A stretch of 64,000 nucleotides of DNA, taken from NCBI GenBank assembly GCA_028554755.1, contig JAPTOF010000002.1:13689001-13753000 (forward strand). The letters are read 5' to 3'. The position numbers and the translations under genes were made by a program. Of the stretch, positions 22,752 to 37,600 are shown in pieces. Origin of the DNA: Cordia subcordata. Taxonomy: Eukaryota > Streptophyta > Magnoliopsida > Boraginales > Cordiaceae. Under the pieces are notes generated by a model. That model was not told the origin of the DNA, searched no databases, and saw only the letters and a list, made by a program, of their open reading frames with translations. Within the stretch, counting starts at the first letter, position 1, and the number at the start of each line of letters is the position of its first letter.

Positions 22752-25700
22752 ATGGAGGGAGAAGAAAGCAGAGGTTCAATTCCTGGACATGGTGATGATA
22801 ATAATATGCTCCATTCTGAAGACCACCCTTTAGAATTGCAATTGCATTCAGATTCAGATTCAGAAGAAGGAGAAGAGGAGGGGGATATCGACAATATCAA
22901 CAACAACAATGATGATGAAGCTGATGAAGAAGAAGAAGGAGGAGAAGGAGAAGGAGAAGGAGAAGGAGAATATAGGTTCAGATTTGAAGGTGAAATGGAC
23001 CCTTTGGCATTCATGGAAGACGATGCTTTCGGGACTCAGCCTTACCAGCAATTTGAGCTACTCGAAAACCAATACGAAGCTCTTGCTGCCAAAAAGCGCA
23101 AAGCTCGTGCAGCCCTTCAAACCCAACGGTAAAGAAAAAAGATGTGATTTTACTTAAAAAGTGCATCGGTCCCTTCTGTTATAGTTTTCATTAAACATAG
23201 CATATATTATGAGGGTTTTATGCAGGAGTTGGGTGCACTTTAGTTAAACTGCAGGGGTTCAACCTGTTTTTACCCATAAAATATTTTTTAACCGATAATT
23301 TACATGATGAAAATTTCAATTTTTTTTAATAGAAACTTTTTGATTTACTCACAGTGAAATGCCTGCTAAGAAGTTGAGGCATGAGGATGTGTTTGAAGAA
23401 ATGTTGGAGCTCATGAATTATGGTAGGCGGAGAAGATCAAGGAAGGTATAGGTTTGTGTTGGTATTTATGCAAAATTTAGTACAAGTTTATTAGACAGTG
23501 ATGCATTTTACCCAAATTAAATTAAGTGAAGCTACTAATATGTATATGATTTTAAAGAATCAGAGGAATAACCAACTTGTGATAAATTATTGGACAAAGT
23601 ATTGATGAGCACAATTCTACTTTTTGTGTAATGCTGGACTTTGTTGTTGTGCAGTCTAAGAAAAAAGGTAGGCGAAAGGGATCAAAATCTAAAGTTGCTC
23701 CAGATGTGTCAAAGAAACTTGGTGATGCTAATCTTCACTATGCACATGGCCGCTATGAAGAGGTATCAAATTCTAATAATCTTGTTCTTGTATCACTAGT
23801 ATTTTTGGACTTCGTCATCATTTGGCCGTGAAGTCGATGTAGATCTGAACCTGATAACTCTTCTTGATGCATCAACAACTCTCTGTCGACTATAAATTTT
23901 CTCAGGGATAACTCATTTTTGATGTTGCCAAGTTTTTGTTTAGCAGCCTTTAGTAATTGCAGACTGTTGGTTTGTTTAAATTATGTTTCAATATGTTCAT
24001 TACTTCATTGCCAGGGCTTGTATTCATCAGTTCTTGTTTGATATTGAAAGGAGAGCTCAACATAGAGGAAAAAGATATTTTGCATTGTAATGATACATGA
24101 ATATTGATCATGTATTTATAAGACCTGTAGTTACAAGAAGATATTTATAATAACTAATTCTTCTAGAAACCTGACTCACTCACTTTAAGCACTACTACAC
24201 TGTAACTCTTAACTCACTCTAAGCACTACTTCACTGCTTCTTTACCAGTTGTAAATAGTCATAACTAACTCATCTAGAAACCTGACAGCTCGTCACTAAC
24301 TCCCTCTAAGAACTACCACACCGCACCTTTACCGAGTCAATGACTTCATCCAGATGTGCCTTAGCAGATATCTATTCCTATATCACAGGTGTAGCAGCTA
24401 TTGTGATGACGAGATCTAGTGGGATTTTGATTTAATTAGCTATCATGCATGATATCCAAAATTCTGCAGGATTAAGATCTTCTCATGTTTGTAATCACCA
24501 TATGACATTTAAGGATGAAGCTTATACAATAGTTCCTGTATGGAGTTGGAATGTAATTAGACATTGTTCCTTACATCAGTCTATGGTGGCCTATAGACGA
24601 TCTAGAAACGTTTCCATTCCAGGCACTATAGCAAGGCAGCAACAGTCTTTTTATTGTGTTTGGAATCATCGCATGTCTTGCTGTCTGAAGGTTACGAACT
24701 TATCTTTGTTTGCCATTTTCTTGTTGATTTTATCACTCTTCTAAAACATGAGACGCTCTTTTAAAGCACAATCTCAATGAAATGGTGAACATCTTTGTTG
24801 GAATTCGTTATGAGTGATATCTTTTAATAAACTTACACTACTAAGTCATCACCATCTTGCTGATTGTCTTTGCTTTTGACTTTATCATTTTCTACAGGCC
24901 ATATGTGTTCTGAAAGAAGTAATACGTCTCTCTCCAAATCTTCCTGATCCATATCATACACTGGGCCTTATCTACAATTCAATGAGTGACAAGAAGAGGG
25001 CATTGAATTTCTACATGCTCGCTGCACATTTGGCCCCGAAGGATGTATCCCTATGGAAGCTCCTAGTCACATGGTCCATGTAAGTTTTTGCCGAGTGTAA
25101 TTTGTCATTTTGTGTGAAGCTTGGTTATCTTGTGTCCTTTACATGAATTCGTCAACAAAGTATCATCATTTTATGTGGGTTGACTTTATATGGTAAATCT
25201 ATTCAACATGTCTTCACCTTCAATAGTCCTTTGTTACGTTAGTTTACACATAAAAATGGTGGAATGGTTGCATTATTATTTTTGGCTATGTTACGATTCA
25301 GACGCAGGTATGGGACACAGATACAGATTCAAGTGTTGGACATAGAAATGATCAAAATTTAGAATCCTGAAAAGTGTCTTGACTTTAGATTCAAAGACCA
25401 GTTTTGAAATTTGGAGCCTTAGAAGGAAGATAAAGCTAGAGAAAGAAGCAACAATAGACGCACAAATTTTACATGGTTCAGCCTAATGCCTACCTTCATG
25501 GGTAGCCAAGAGATAATTCCACTATTCAGTGCACGAATACATGGTGCAGTGCGCTTGGGCTTGAGAGCTCTCTCCTCTCTTGCTCTCCTCTCTCTATGTC
25601 TCACGCTCTAACTTATTACAATAAGCACTTTTATATTGGCTTGCTAACATGAGTCCGAGGATGTGTCTAGTGTCGGGTTGTGTCGACAATGATATAACCC

Positions 25701-28700
25701 CTATTTTACCGAGTCCAAGTATTCCAGATTTTTGGGATTTACTTTGATCTTCATCATATCATCATCTAATACCATGATCTTGGATTAGCACATATAAGAA
25801 AACTTTGCTCTATATCTAAACCATGCAGAGAGCAAGGCAATAGAGGACAAGCAAGGTACTGTCTTTCAAAAGCAATAACAGCAGATCCAGAAGATACTAG
25901 CCTCAGGTTTGACCGTGCTTCCCTCTATGTTGAGCTTGGAGATTTTCAGAAAGCTGCTGAGTCATACGAGCAAATCGTACGGCTCCGTCCTGACAATGTT
26001 CGAGTCCTTAGGACAGCCACAAAGGTTTCTTTCTTAACTGTATTGTTCCTTTCACTTCGATGCATGCCCAATTAGGTTGTGCACATCTACTAGTACTTCT
26101 AACAATATGCTAAATAATCTGGTCGACTTGCTTGTTTATCATGTACAATGACTTTTGCTGCTTCTGCTTCTTCCTACATCTAACAATATGCTAAATAATC
26201 TGGTCGACTTGCTTGTTTATCATGTACAATGACTTATGTTGCTTCTGCTTCTTCCTTTCTACAAGGGATCCAAAGTTTGATCTAGTAGATTACTTTTTGC
26301 TAACTATAGGTTGGCTCGAGACCTTTCCAATCTGTGATGGATTAGTTTCTTAAATATATATGAGAAAAACAATTTGTGCACGATTACAATGGTATCATGC
26401 ACATGTTATTTTAAAAACTCCTTGCTTAGCGGATTTCATCCTCCAAATTTATTAGACTGCTGATCTTGTTCAAAATGCTTGTTTCTCTCTATCAAGTGGC
26501 TTTCTTTCTCACCTAATTAAGCTCGTTCATATTTTAGCCAAACTCATAATGGTTGTGCCTCCACAGGGCTTTTTTTATTTGCTTTATATTCATGTGTATA
26601 TTTTAAATTGCTCTTTGCATTTGTATTCATCTGTATATTTTTATTGCTAAGGATCAAACGGCATCTTTGTGGACTTCTTCCTCTATTTTTGCTTTTCTGT
26701 TTTCTTTAGTGTACAATTGTTGTTTTCAAATGTACTGCAGGAGATTATAGTGCAATGATGCTTCACAAATATTGGTCGTTATTTGTTTTCCTTCTTCAGC
26801 TTTATCAAAAATGCGGCCAACACGAGCATGCTATCAGTATGCTGGAAGATTATCTCGAAAAGAATCCAAATGAACCTGATTTAAGTGTGGTTCATCTATT
26901 AGCGGAAGTGAATATGGAAGTCAATGCACATCTAAAAGCTCTTAAGCATATTCAGCATGCCGAGCAGGTCTATTGTGCTGGAAAAGAGATGCCACTAAAT
27001 TTAACAATCAAGGCTGGAATATGCCATGCTCATCTTGGAAATACGGAACAAGCAGAGGTTTCTGTATTGTCATCCTTCAACTTTTAGTTGTTCTTTTAAT
27101 TTCCTTTTCCGTTCAATTATCCAAGAAACATATAGTGCGCAGCATGAGGAAAAAAGGCACTTTTGCGAGATGCTGAGAGCCACTAACTTCTTTGAGGAAA
27201 TTATAATGATGGAATTTCCAGCTGTCTATTTTTACTTATTAATCACTATTAAACATGGCTTTGGAATTGAAACTGGTTGCCTTTTGATTGTCACACTGAT
27301 ATTTTGATAATCAACATTTCTACTACATTCTTGGTCATCTTCTGATAGTCACACTGATATTTTGATTGTCATTGTTTCTACCACTTTCTTGGTCATCTTT
27401 TGATTGTCACACTGATATTTTGATTGTCAATGTTTCTACCACTTTCTTGGTCGTCTTTTGATTGTTACACTGATATTTTGACTGGCTTTGGAATTGAAAC
27501 TGGTGATACATTTGTCTGATATATCTCAAATGGTCTGCAGGATATCTTCAGTGTTCTACAACGGGGAAATCAACCTGACCACCTAATTATTGAGGTTGCA
27601 GACTCATTAATGAGTCTCAAGCAATATGAGTCTGCATTGAAGTACTACATGTTGTTAGACGGCATTGATGGGAAGAATGATGTAAGTTAAAATATTATGT
27701 TTTTGTCATTTTTTACTTGTATAGACTTCGTGGAGAAATTGCACCGTCCTGCATTTCATGATTTTACCATGATAGCAGACGCGTTAAAGACATGTCTTGT
27801 TGATTGATTTCATTCAGCACTAATAGGAATAATCAGTGAGATGTTGATAAGCAAGCAAATTGATTTATTTCAGCAGAAAATGTTGTTTTGCAATGCAACA
27901 ATAATCAGTTTACAATTTAATGCCTTTTGACTTTGGATTGAGTACTATTCTACATTCTTTCTTATTGACATGTATTCCTCTAGAGTTGAAGTGGTGAAAA
28001 TGATAGATCAAATTGTTAAAAATTGGGAAGTTTCTGAACTAACTGATGTCGGTTCTTGCATATCAGCAATAGGAAGCCATTAGGTAGTTGCGATGTTTTG
28101 AGTTATCCATACCTGAGAATTGACCACACAATTTAGACATTTTAGGTTTCTTACTTTTGCTTCCAGAAGGTTATTAATTCTCAATGAGTGGAGATAAGCT
28201 CTTAAAGAATTTTTAAATCTGATTGGGGCAAGCTCAAATTTATCAAATCTTGCTCGGTGAAGAGGAAGGTCAGTTCTCCATAATTGTTTGAATCTGGTTG
28301 TGGGAGCTTAATTAGTAGCTTAACTGTCGTGTTCTTGATTTGTCCACTGATTTCACAGTTTATGACCTGTTCTTGTTTAAATCAATTGAGGTCATGTTTA
28401 GATAAATAACTTTTTCTTGCAAGATCCATAGATGAAATATTCATCTTCCAGATTATTGGGATTTTAATACCCTACCTAGGACAAAGTACAAGGCTTGCAG
28501 AAACAAGTGATTTCACAATGTCATTCTATGAGATGCTTCTGTTCCACAAGAGTTCCTATCTTATTCTGTCTCAATCATCGGTCTACAGGAAAAAATTAAG
28601 AAAGGTTTTAAGTATTGATGTATTTGCATTTGTTCCCAGGGCTATTTGCATCTTAAAATTGCACAGTGTTGCCTTTCTGTGGGGAAGAAACTTGAAGCCA

Positions 28701-31618
28701 TTGAATACTTGTACAAAGGTATGTACTCTGGCGTCAAAATCTTTGAACATGAAATACCTTTTTGAATAGAGCACATTGTATAGCTTGATCTGTTTGAAAG
28801 AGAGGGGAGGGACTTATCGCAGGAATTTTATTGCTTAAACAATAATATGTACAAGAAGTAGGGGGACATATAACCAAACCTTCATTTATACGAATGACAT
28901 TTCAACCATTATTACGAAGATCAAAATGTATGTAGATGCAACCCTAAAGAGAAGAGTACTACTTGTTTTCACATTAAAACTGACCTCAAAAGTAAACAAG
29001 GATGGGGGCTTAGGCCTAACCACCCCTTTATAAAAGAAATCCAACTACTTTACAAAACTCCCCTGCCAGTCCTTTATTCCTGGAAGAAAGGTAGACCCAT
29101 GCTATCAACCCTGATGATGCCCCTCAGTCATTGCAGGGATTGATCTGAATGCGCCACTTTCAACCCTTCTGATTGACACCCCTCATTTGCAAGGAAATCT
29201 GCATCCATATTTGCTTCCCTGCAAGTGTGTGAAATCCTCCAAGTGCACCCTTCGAACGATGCTTAAGTTCTGGCCAGAGCATAGCAAAACCTCCAAGCTC
29301 CCTTAGCCTTTTTCTTATTCATTCCAACCACCACATGTTCATCCAATTCTAACCAGCTAACCAGATTTTTTGGCCTCCCATTTGCCTGCATAGCTGCACA
29401 CCTCTTTCAACCGTTCGAAAGAGAGGTTTGATGATTTTGAATTCATTGTATTAATTCCTCTTCCTACTCGCAGAAATTACATGAGATCATCATAATGAAT
29501 ATTTTGTATAGACATTGGAAGTCCCTGGAACTATGTTTTTGACTTGGAATCAAATGGTTTCATTTGCTTATTTGGCAAAATAACAGTGTTGAACCGAGTA
29601 CTACTTGTTTAAAGTATCTACAAGAGGATAACTTAAGTCACCTGAGTCAATGTGGTATCTGTGTTCAAATTCAAAATTTTGTTGTTCCTATCTCAAAAGT
29701 TCTTGTTGTTTTTCATCTTCAATTATTTTTGTGTAGCTGATTTATGTTTCTCTTCAGCTGTAAACAAACTTGAAGATAGTGTTGATGCTCGGTTGACTTT
29801 ATCGTCACTTCTTCTTGAAGATGGTAAAGATGATGAAACCATTTCTGTTCTTTCTCCACCAGCAGAACCAGGTACAGTAAGTATAACCTAATTCTCTAGT
29901 ATATTTTGCAAGAATGCTATAGCTCCGTTCTTTATGTGCTCTTGTTTTTGTACAGGTTCAACTTGTAATCAAAATTCAGATAAAGTGAAACCATGGTGGC
30001 TTAGTGGGAAGATAAAGTTGAAACTTTGTCAAATTTATCAAGCTAAAGGGTCGCTAGAGGCCTTTGTAGATGTAATATTGCCTGTGATTCGTGAGACATT
30101 GTTTATTGAAACTGTCCAACAAAAGGTGATCTTGCATATCTTTTTCCCTCTTCTCCCTTTCTTCTCCCCTCTTTCCCCCTCCCTACCTATATCCCACTCT
30201 GTACATGTTCCCATGATCACAATTGTTTATGTCTATGCATGCTGTTTGTGGAGAAGAACTTTTGCTTCTTGCTTTTGTGAGTTCTCAACTATGTAGATAT
30301 GAGTTATTGTATATCAATAAGCTGTGGAGTGAGTCTGAGTGAAATCAACTTAATTTCAAATTGGTAATAAGTTAACTCACTGAGTAATTGAGTTGTTGAT
30401 GTCAACTTAAGTCCAAATTGGCAATAAGTTAACTCACTGAGTAATTGAGTTGTTGAGATTGCCTTAATTCACTGAGTAATTGAGTCTGTGTGAAATCAAC
30501 TTAAGTTCAAATTGGTAATAAGTTAACTCACTGAGTATTTGAGTTGTTGATGCTAGCTCAAGTGTACTTCTGCCCACAGTTAAGATCTCTGCTTGGGGGG
30601 AAAGAGATTAAAAATGATGGGAAACCACAGATGTTACCTGGGTCCAGCATGGATGCAAGCAGCCATTGTACTTGACGTCTTCCCTGAAAATAAAATGAAT
30701 GAAAACAATCCATGGAATGGTTTGGGTCATGGTATTTGATTGAGCATAGCATGAATTTTCAGCCTGCAAACTCTACACTCCTTTAAAATTTATCTTTTCC
30801 TAACCAGTGTTTTCAGATTCATGCATCTGATATTGGGCATGTCATTTGTTTAGTTTTATTTCTATGTGGGTTTTATCATTGTCTTATCTTGTAGATCTGT
30901 GCATTTACTTATTATTTCTATGCAGGTTTGTATTATCTTGTAGATCTGTTTATATACTTTGTTTTGAACCATGCAAATGTGAGATAATCTTTTATGTTGC
31001 TAGTGCTACCCTTATCTACCACAAGTATTCTAATGTTCCACCTGTCATTTGCAATTTCTGTAGGTACCTACAAAGAGAAGGTTGTCAAGAAGTGTTCTTT
31101 CTGAAAGGATCAAAGTTTTAAATCAAAGCCAAACTGATCACGTTTTTCATGGATTCCGACCCGTGGCTTCAGCGTCAGATCTGTGAGTGATATGTTCTGC
31201 ATTTTCTTTTACTATTGGATCTCAAAGCTATGGGAGAGCGCATGCTATGCATTAAGGTCTTTTTTGGATTGGGTTTTTTCATGGAAAAGTAAATTTTTTC
31301 CTGGAAAAGAGCACATCATTATCATTTTTTTCAATAAGTATTTGAATTAGGTTTCAAAAAAAGCTGAAACTTTGAAAAAAAGGCTGAATTTCAGCTTTTT
31401 CCAGAAGTTAGAATTCTCCTCAACTAAGGAGCCTTAACGTTCTATCTCCTTGATTCATATATGTTAGATGCTTATGATACTGTCATTTTTAGTGCTTGCA
31501 TTGATGTTTATTTTATTTAATTAGCTTGAGGAGAAAAACCCCAAATAAAAATTTCTGTTGATCTTTATATCTGAGAAAGTAAATCATAGTTTCCTACATT
31601 TTGTATCAAGGATGAAGA

Positions 31619-31651
<33 letters not shown>

Positions 31652-34600
31652 TCTCTCTCTCTTATTCTCATGAGCCTGATTGTGTGCATTGGACATTACA
31701 TATAAGAGTTCTGTTACTGTACTTGGCATCTAGCAAAATTGCAACTGAAATTTTTTTTTCTTTGAGTGAAAATGATTGTGTGAATTTTAATACTACATTC
31801 CCCTTTTCCCTTCTCAGCTTTGAAGCATTAATTAAAGCTTGCACAAGATGCAGACATGGCATTGGTCTATTTCCCATATTTCCCATATATAAAAATTTGA
31901 AAGTTTTTGGGTTTAATTGTGAGGCATTACATGATGGTGTTACATTAAGTGTTTACAAGGCATCCGAAATATATATGTTCATTTCATATAAGGAGATTTG
32001 AGGCACTTTTATCATTAAGCTGATGCAATGCAGGGAGATTCACTATGTAATCCTTGTTATGTAGCTATTATAATGAGTGAGCTGCAAGTTTTTTTTCATG
32101 CTTTTTGGAAATGTCACTTCATGCAGTGCCGCATGGCAATGATTACCTTTTCGCGGTGCAATGTAATAGGGCAAAGGCTTCTAGAGCGAGAAGGCTTCTG
32201 CAAAAGAAGGCAACAAGAAGAGAAGCAAAACGTGCTGCAGCATTGGCTGCTGGGATTGATTGGACGGGTGATGATTCAGACAACGAGTCTCCTGTAATAA
32301 GCTTGTCACACTTTCTATGTAACCAAGGTTACTTGTTTCATCATAGTGGTTTCCTAACTTTTTTTTTTCCTTTCATCTTATGTGCTTTCCACTATCCGAA
32401 ACAGAAAGTATTGCGAGAGCTTCCATTGCCGAATCTTCTAAAAGATGACAAGCACCATCTTCTCATCATAGATGTTAGTATTCCTTCTTTCTTGTCTCTT
32501 TCTCCGCCCTCATCTTCCCCCCCCCCCCGTGGGGGGGGCATACCTGTAAGCGTCATATGTCGCACACTGCTTGATCTGTTTATGTATTTGAGATGTGTTC
32601 TTTTCCCTTGAGTTTGCGACTTCTAACAGAATTCATAGCAATTGGAACTTAAGCTATATCACATTCTACTTTTGGATATCCATTATTTTTCTTTATTCAC
32701 TGTTAAATATATATTCTGTTTCTTAATCTTTGTTGTAAATAAGGTAGCTAATTATTTTTGTCTTAATCCCATAGTTGTGTAAGGCTTTATCATCTTTGAA
32801 AAGATATTGGGAAGCGTTAGAAGTCATCAATCTCACATTGAAATTGGCATGTAACACATTGTCCATTGAAAGGAGGCAGGAGCTGCGTACGCTTGGAGCC
32901 CGTAAGTCCCCCTTTTCTTCCTATTCTTCATCCTGAAGGGGTTTGAAGTGCTACACTCAGATAAATTGCTTTGATCTGGTTGTTCTTGCCTAAAGAGAAA
33001 AGTGATGGAGAATTATAGCATTGAGCATTCATAACTTTGTTGTGATTTCATTGTAGAAATAGCATACAACATTGCTGATCCTACACATGGGTGGGACTGT
33101 GCACGTTACGTTGTTAATCAACATCCTTATAGCTTTGCTGCATGGAATTGCTACTATAAAGTAATATCAAGGTAGTGACCCTTTGCTTAGTAAATGCCTA
33201 TCTTATCTTTTTTACCATATAAAGATGATTCCTTGTGATTTGAATTTCCTCTTAATGTACCACAATCATCATCTTAAAATTAGATTTTAGTAAATATCTC
33301 CTGGCACATCGCAGATGTCTCAATCTCATGGTGGATGATGACTCAGTTACATAAATGAAAATTGCCAATAGGTTGACTCAGTTACATGACTTTGTAGGTA
33401 GGCTCTTAGAGATAGGTTTTCAGTTTTCGGGTTGTACTGCCTTGTTGCTCATTATTAAATGTTCTTTTTTATTGTAAAAAAAAAATGAATGAAGATTGAT
33501 GATAGTATATACTTCCTTATTTATGTTTTTACTTGAAATTATATTATGGTACAAAAAGCAGTAAAAACGAAGTTCATGATTATAACTTGATTCACAATGC
33601 CTTGATTAGGTCTTCTAACCAATCTAATCCAAAACCTTATGCTTTAGAAATCAGATCTATCCCATTGCTAGTGATACAGTTGTTTCAACCATCTCTTTTT
33701 CTCTAGATACTTCTTGTGTAATAGAAGTTTTAATTTTCTTCTTACCCCAACCGTTCACCCCTCATGGGATTTGGACCTAGGTCATCACTTCTGGAGGAAG
33801 TAGTCTCAACCACTTGAGCTATGCCTTGAACCCCACAGAGGTTTTAGTTTGAGGATCTAAAGCCAAGTGTTAATGTTGTAACTTCTTGGATTTTGATTTG
33901 AGCATACTAATCATAAAAAAAAAAAGAAAAATGAAAAAAGGAAAAAGAAAAATTGAAGCAACAGGAACTTAAAGTGGTTTTGCTGTGTCCACTATCATGC
34001 AGAGAGCAGAACCTCTGATCCATATATTTTACTAGAAGACATCTTTGCTTTCTCATAATTTATCTTGTTTGTTGTAGATGTTAGTCTATCTCATGAATTT
34101 GATCCTGATTAATTGTTTATGCATTATCTTATGTACCATGTGTAGACTGGATAATCGTTATTCAAAGCATAACAAATTCCTGCATGGCATGCGAGTCAAG
34201 CATAAAGATTGTATACCACCAATTATCATTTCTGGACATCAGTTTACTATGATTAGCCAGCATCAAGCAGCTGCCAGGGAATATTTAGAAGCTTACAAAC
34301 TATTACCTGACAATCCCTTGATCAATCTCAGCGTGGGTATGAGTTTATTCTCCTCACCTTGGATGAATTGTGGAAATTTTCAATATTTTCTACTTCATTA
34401 ATTTTGAAAGTGGTGTATTTGCATATTTAGGTACTGCCTTAATAAATTTAGCACTTGGATTCAGACTTCAGAACAAGCATCAGTGCATTGTACAAGGGTT
34501 GGCATTTCTTTACAACAACTTGCAGTTTTGTGAAAATAGCCAGGTGTGCTTTTGTTCTTCCTCCAGTTAATGTTGTTTACCGTTTCATGTCTTTACTATC

Positions 34601-37600
34601 AATATTTTAGAAAATACCTTCATAACCATGAATATCTTTCCATTTCCGTGAATGCAATTTTTTTGGACACCTACACTCCCCCAAAATTAAAAGAAAAGAA
34701 AGCTTCACTGTGTTTACAGGGCGTTTAATGTTATATGGTTATAACATAGATACTGAGGTAGATTCTACTCAATTTTCTCAAGCCAGTTTAAAATTTCCCA
34801 AGGGGCAATAGAGGAGGAATGATCAGTTGGGGTCTTCATGATCCCTGGTTGTGGCAAATGGAACTAAATAATTTGACATATCTAGGAATTAATAGGGGGA
34901 ACAGTCACCAATATCAATCATCTTGTGTACCACTTTGTGGTCATTCAGTAAATCCCCGAATAAACCTCCATCCTGGGAGGCTGGATTCGGTCCAGGATTT
35001 CTGTCTAGTGAAGGCCCTTCTCAACCAGCAGAGATACATCCAATTCTCAACATGATCTTTGTAATTACGTAGTCGAAAATGAGCAACAATGATAATGCGG
35101 AGGATGAAGATGATTTTAGGTGATAGGGGGTATAAACGGAAACATATTCTTAATATGTTGGCTTATGTAGTCCAAGACTGTACGGACTTTTCCATAGAAT
35201 AAATTCCCAAGGACCATATGTGTACATAGTACAAATTCTTTGCCATCAAATCTGGGGCTTGCACTAAGCAAAGATTGGCCCAAAGTGAGATGAAAATAGC
35301 CGGTACTCATAGGTCCTAAGTGAAGGGATCGGCCAATAAAAGTATTTGTTCTGCAATAAATCATGGTACAAGCTTGTTGGAGCAAGTTGGCTGCCGTTTA
35401 GGTGAAACTAGTGTTATTAGTGAAAACCTGAGGGTAATGACTTAAGGTGTACACAATTCTTAAGCAGAGATCATATTTGATTGAGTTTCCCAACAATATA
35501 GGTAACAGATATGTTCTCTTCCTTGACACTAGGATTGGCCGTGGTTGGTTCTTTTCTTGGTTGACTGCCAGTGAAAAATTTGCAAATATTTTTGCTAGAG
35601 TTGCAAGATAATCTGGATAATCAACCCAACCTGGGTCAGGAATGCAAATAAGATAAATGATGGGGCCTTTAGGATGTGAACACCACGGCCAAAGGCTAGT
35701 TTGGCTATTAGTTGGAAAAAAGCTCTGCGAAAAGGTCTTTCTCCCTCTTCTTCTTCTTCTTCTTCTGCTTTCTTTCTTTTTTTCTTTTTCCCCGGTTCTA
35801 ATAATTAATTCATTTCAGAAAATTTTACTCAGCCATTACAATAGTCAACGAGGTTTTTTGAAAATTGACTTTTTGATAAATTGGCTTTTAGTGGGAATGA
35901 AAATGCATTTGGTTCTTTTACGTGCAACAGACGTTTAGCAAATGAGATGGTGTTTAGGTTTTTGTTTGAAAACAGTTGTTGGTTGTCTAAATTACTAAAA
36001 GGATATCTCGAGATTAATGATAATTAAACTATTGCTTGCTTTTTGTGATATGCTCTTTTATTTTAATCATATATCAACTTGTTTGAAAAATTTTAAATAA
36101 TTAATAATTATAATTTCTTAAAATTAAGTATATTTATGAGATTATTATCAATAGTTAATCATTTAAATTATTAATTAAAATTTTATTTTTATTCATTTAA
36201 TTAATGAAATTAAATTTGTATTAATTAAGTTAAAATTTTTAATTTTTATTAATTTTATTTATTATCTAAATTATATATTTATTTATTTTTAATTTTATTA
36301 ATTGTTTAATTAATTATTTAATTTTACTATTTATTATTTGTGATTTTTATTAAATTTTAACATATTGAAATTTATTTATTTTTATTACATTCTTTTTAAT
36401 TTTATTTATTTATTTTAAAATAATAATGAGGATATTTTTGTCCGAAAAAGTCTAAATACTGGCAAAAGGTAAAAGGAGAAGTAAAAAGGTTTTAACTTTT
36501 ACGAACACCCCATTGACTTTGGGCCCAAATCCAGTTCAATATGTAAAACCAAACACTCCCCTTTTCCTCTCAAGATAGAATTTTAGATTGTAGAAGTCTG
36601 TTTGACTTTCTAAAATGAAAAACCAAACAGGTCCTAGGCCAATTAATGCAAGCGTGTTTCGTTTTGCTTCCACAGAATGGCATAATTGTGCTAGAGTGTG
36701 GCAATGGTCGCATGAGGTAACATCATGAAGTAGAGCGTGGTATCATAATTGAAACCTGGAAATAAGAGTATGATGTCCAGTTTGGCATGAAGCATATTGC
36801 TCCAACGAGTTCCAATATATGTATTTTTGTTGATTGAGCTGCATGATTGACACAGCAAATGAAAAATGGACTAGATCATGGTAAGGCTTCTAGTTTGTGT
36901 AACAATGAAGTAGAGGAAGCTGGAACATATCTACGTTCGAAAGAAAACAGTAAGATGGCCACTTTTGAACCAAGCTTAAAGATAATAGGAAATAGTTAGT
37001 GATGCTGCTTGTGAAACCATGGCAGAGAAGAGATTGTGCAAAGCAATGAGAGCATGTGTGACGATCTTGCTTTAAATATAGATGTTTGTTCAATTGACTG
37101 GCTTCTGGATGCATGATGCCTTTTAGCTGTTTATTTCTAAGTCATCGAGGTTGCGATGGAGAAAGGGATTCTTTACATCTAATTCATGCAGTGGGCATTG
37201 CCTAGAAGCAATATGAGTAAAGTTAGTGTCCATTGTAGCAGGCTTGACAGCAAGGCAATAGGTGTCTTCCAAATCCAAATCTTTCTTCAGGTGAAGTTTG
37301 GAGCTGCTAACCTAACCTTATATGCTCACATAAGCTATTATTTTTTCTTTTCACACACTACACACCTTAGATACAATAACATCTGTCTTAGACGCAAGAG
37401 GTACAAGATACCAGGGTAGTTTGGAAGAAGAGCATTAGTTTATTAATCGTATGCTTCTAACATGGCCTTTCTCCAGTGGGGCTTGTTATTGCTTCAGTGA
37501 ATGGGATTCAAGGGGAGATATGTGGAAGAATTAGTTTGTGTGAACAGAATAAAATGAAAGGCATTGTCTACCATTTTGGGTTCCATTACCGTGTGAAAGA

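Noticed and set aside
22643..23014. Ser/Pro-rich minus-strand frame opposite TFIIIC exon 1
   Set aside because: It is the complement of the Glu/Asp-coding GGAGAA repeat, so its composition is an artefact of the repeat.
23995..24420. Possible solo copia LTR in TFIIIC intron 3
   Set aside because: Repeated 'aactcactctaagcacta' blocks look LTR-like, but neither TG/CA ends nor a target duplication could be fixed.
28791..29432. MULE insertion with 9-bp duplication
   Set aside because: The flanking repeat is 10 bp and there are no TIRs. The RNase H frame and truncated structure fit a LINE better.
32105..32611. Using the ATG at 32105 or the acceptor at 32125 for TFIIIC exon 12
   Set aside because: Those choices break the frame with exon 11. 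Only the acceptor at 32169 joins in phase with the conserved AKASRARRLLQKK stretch.
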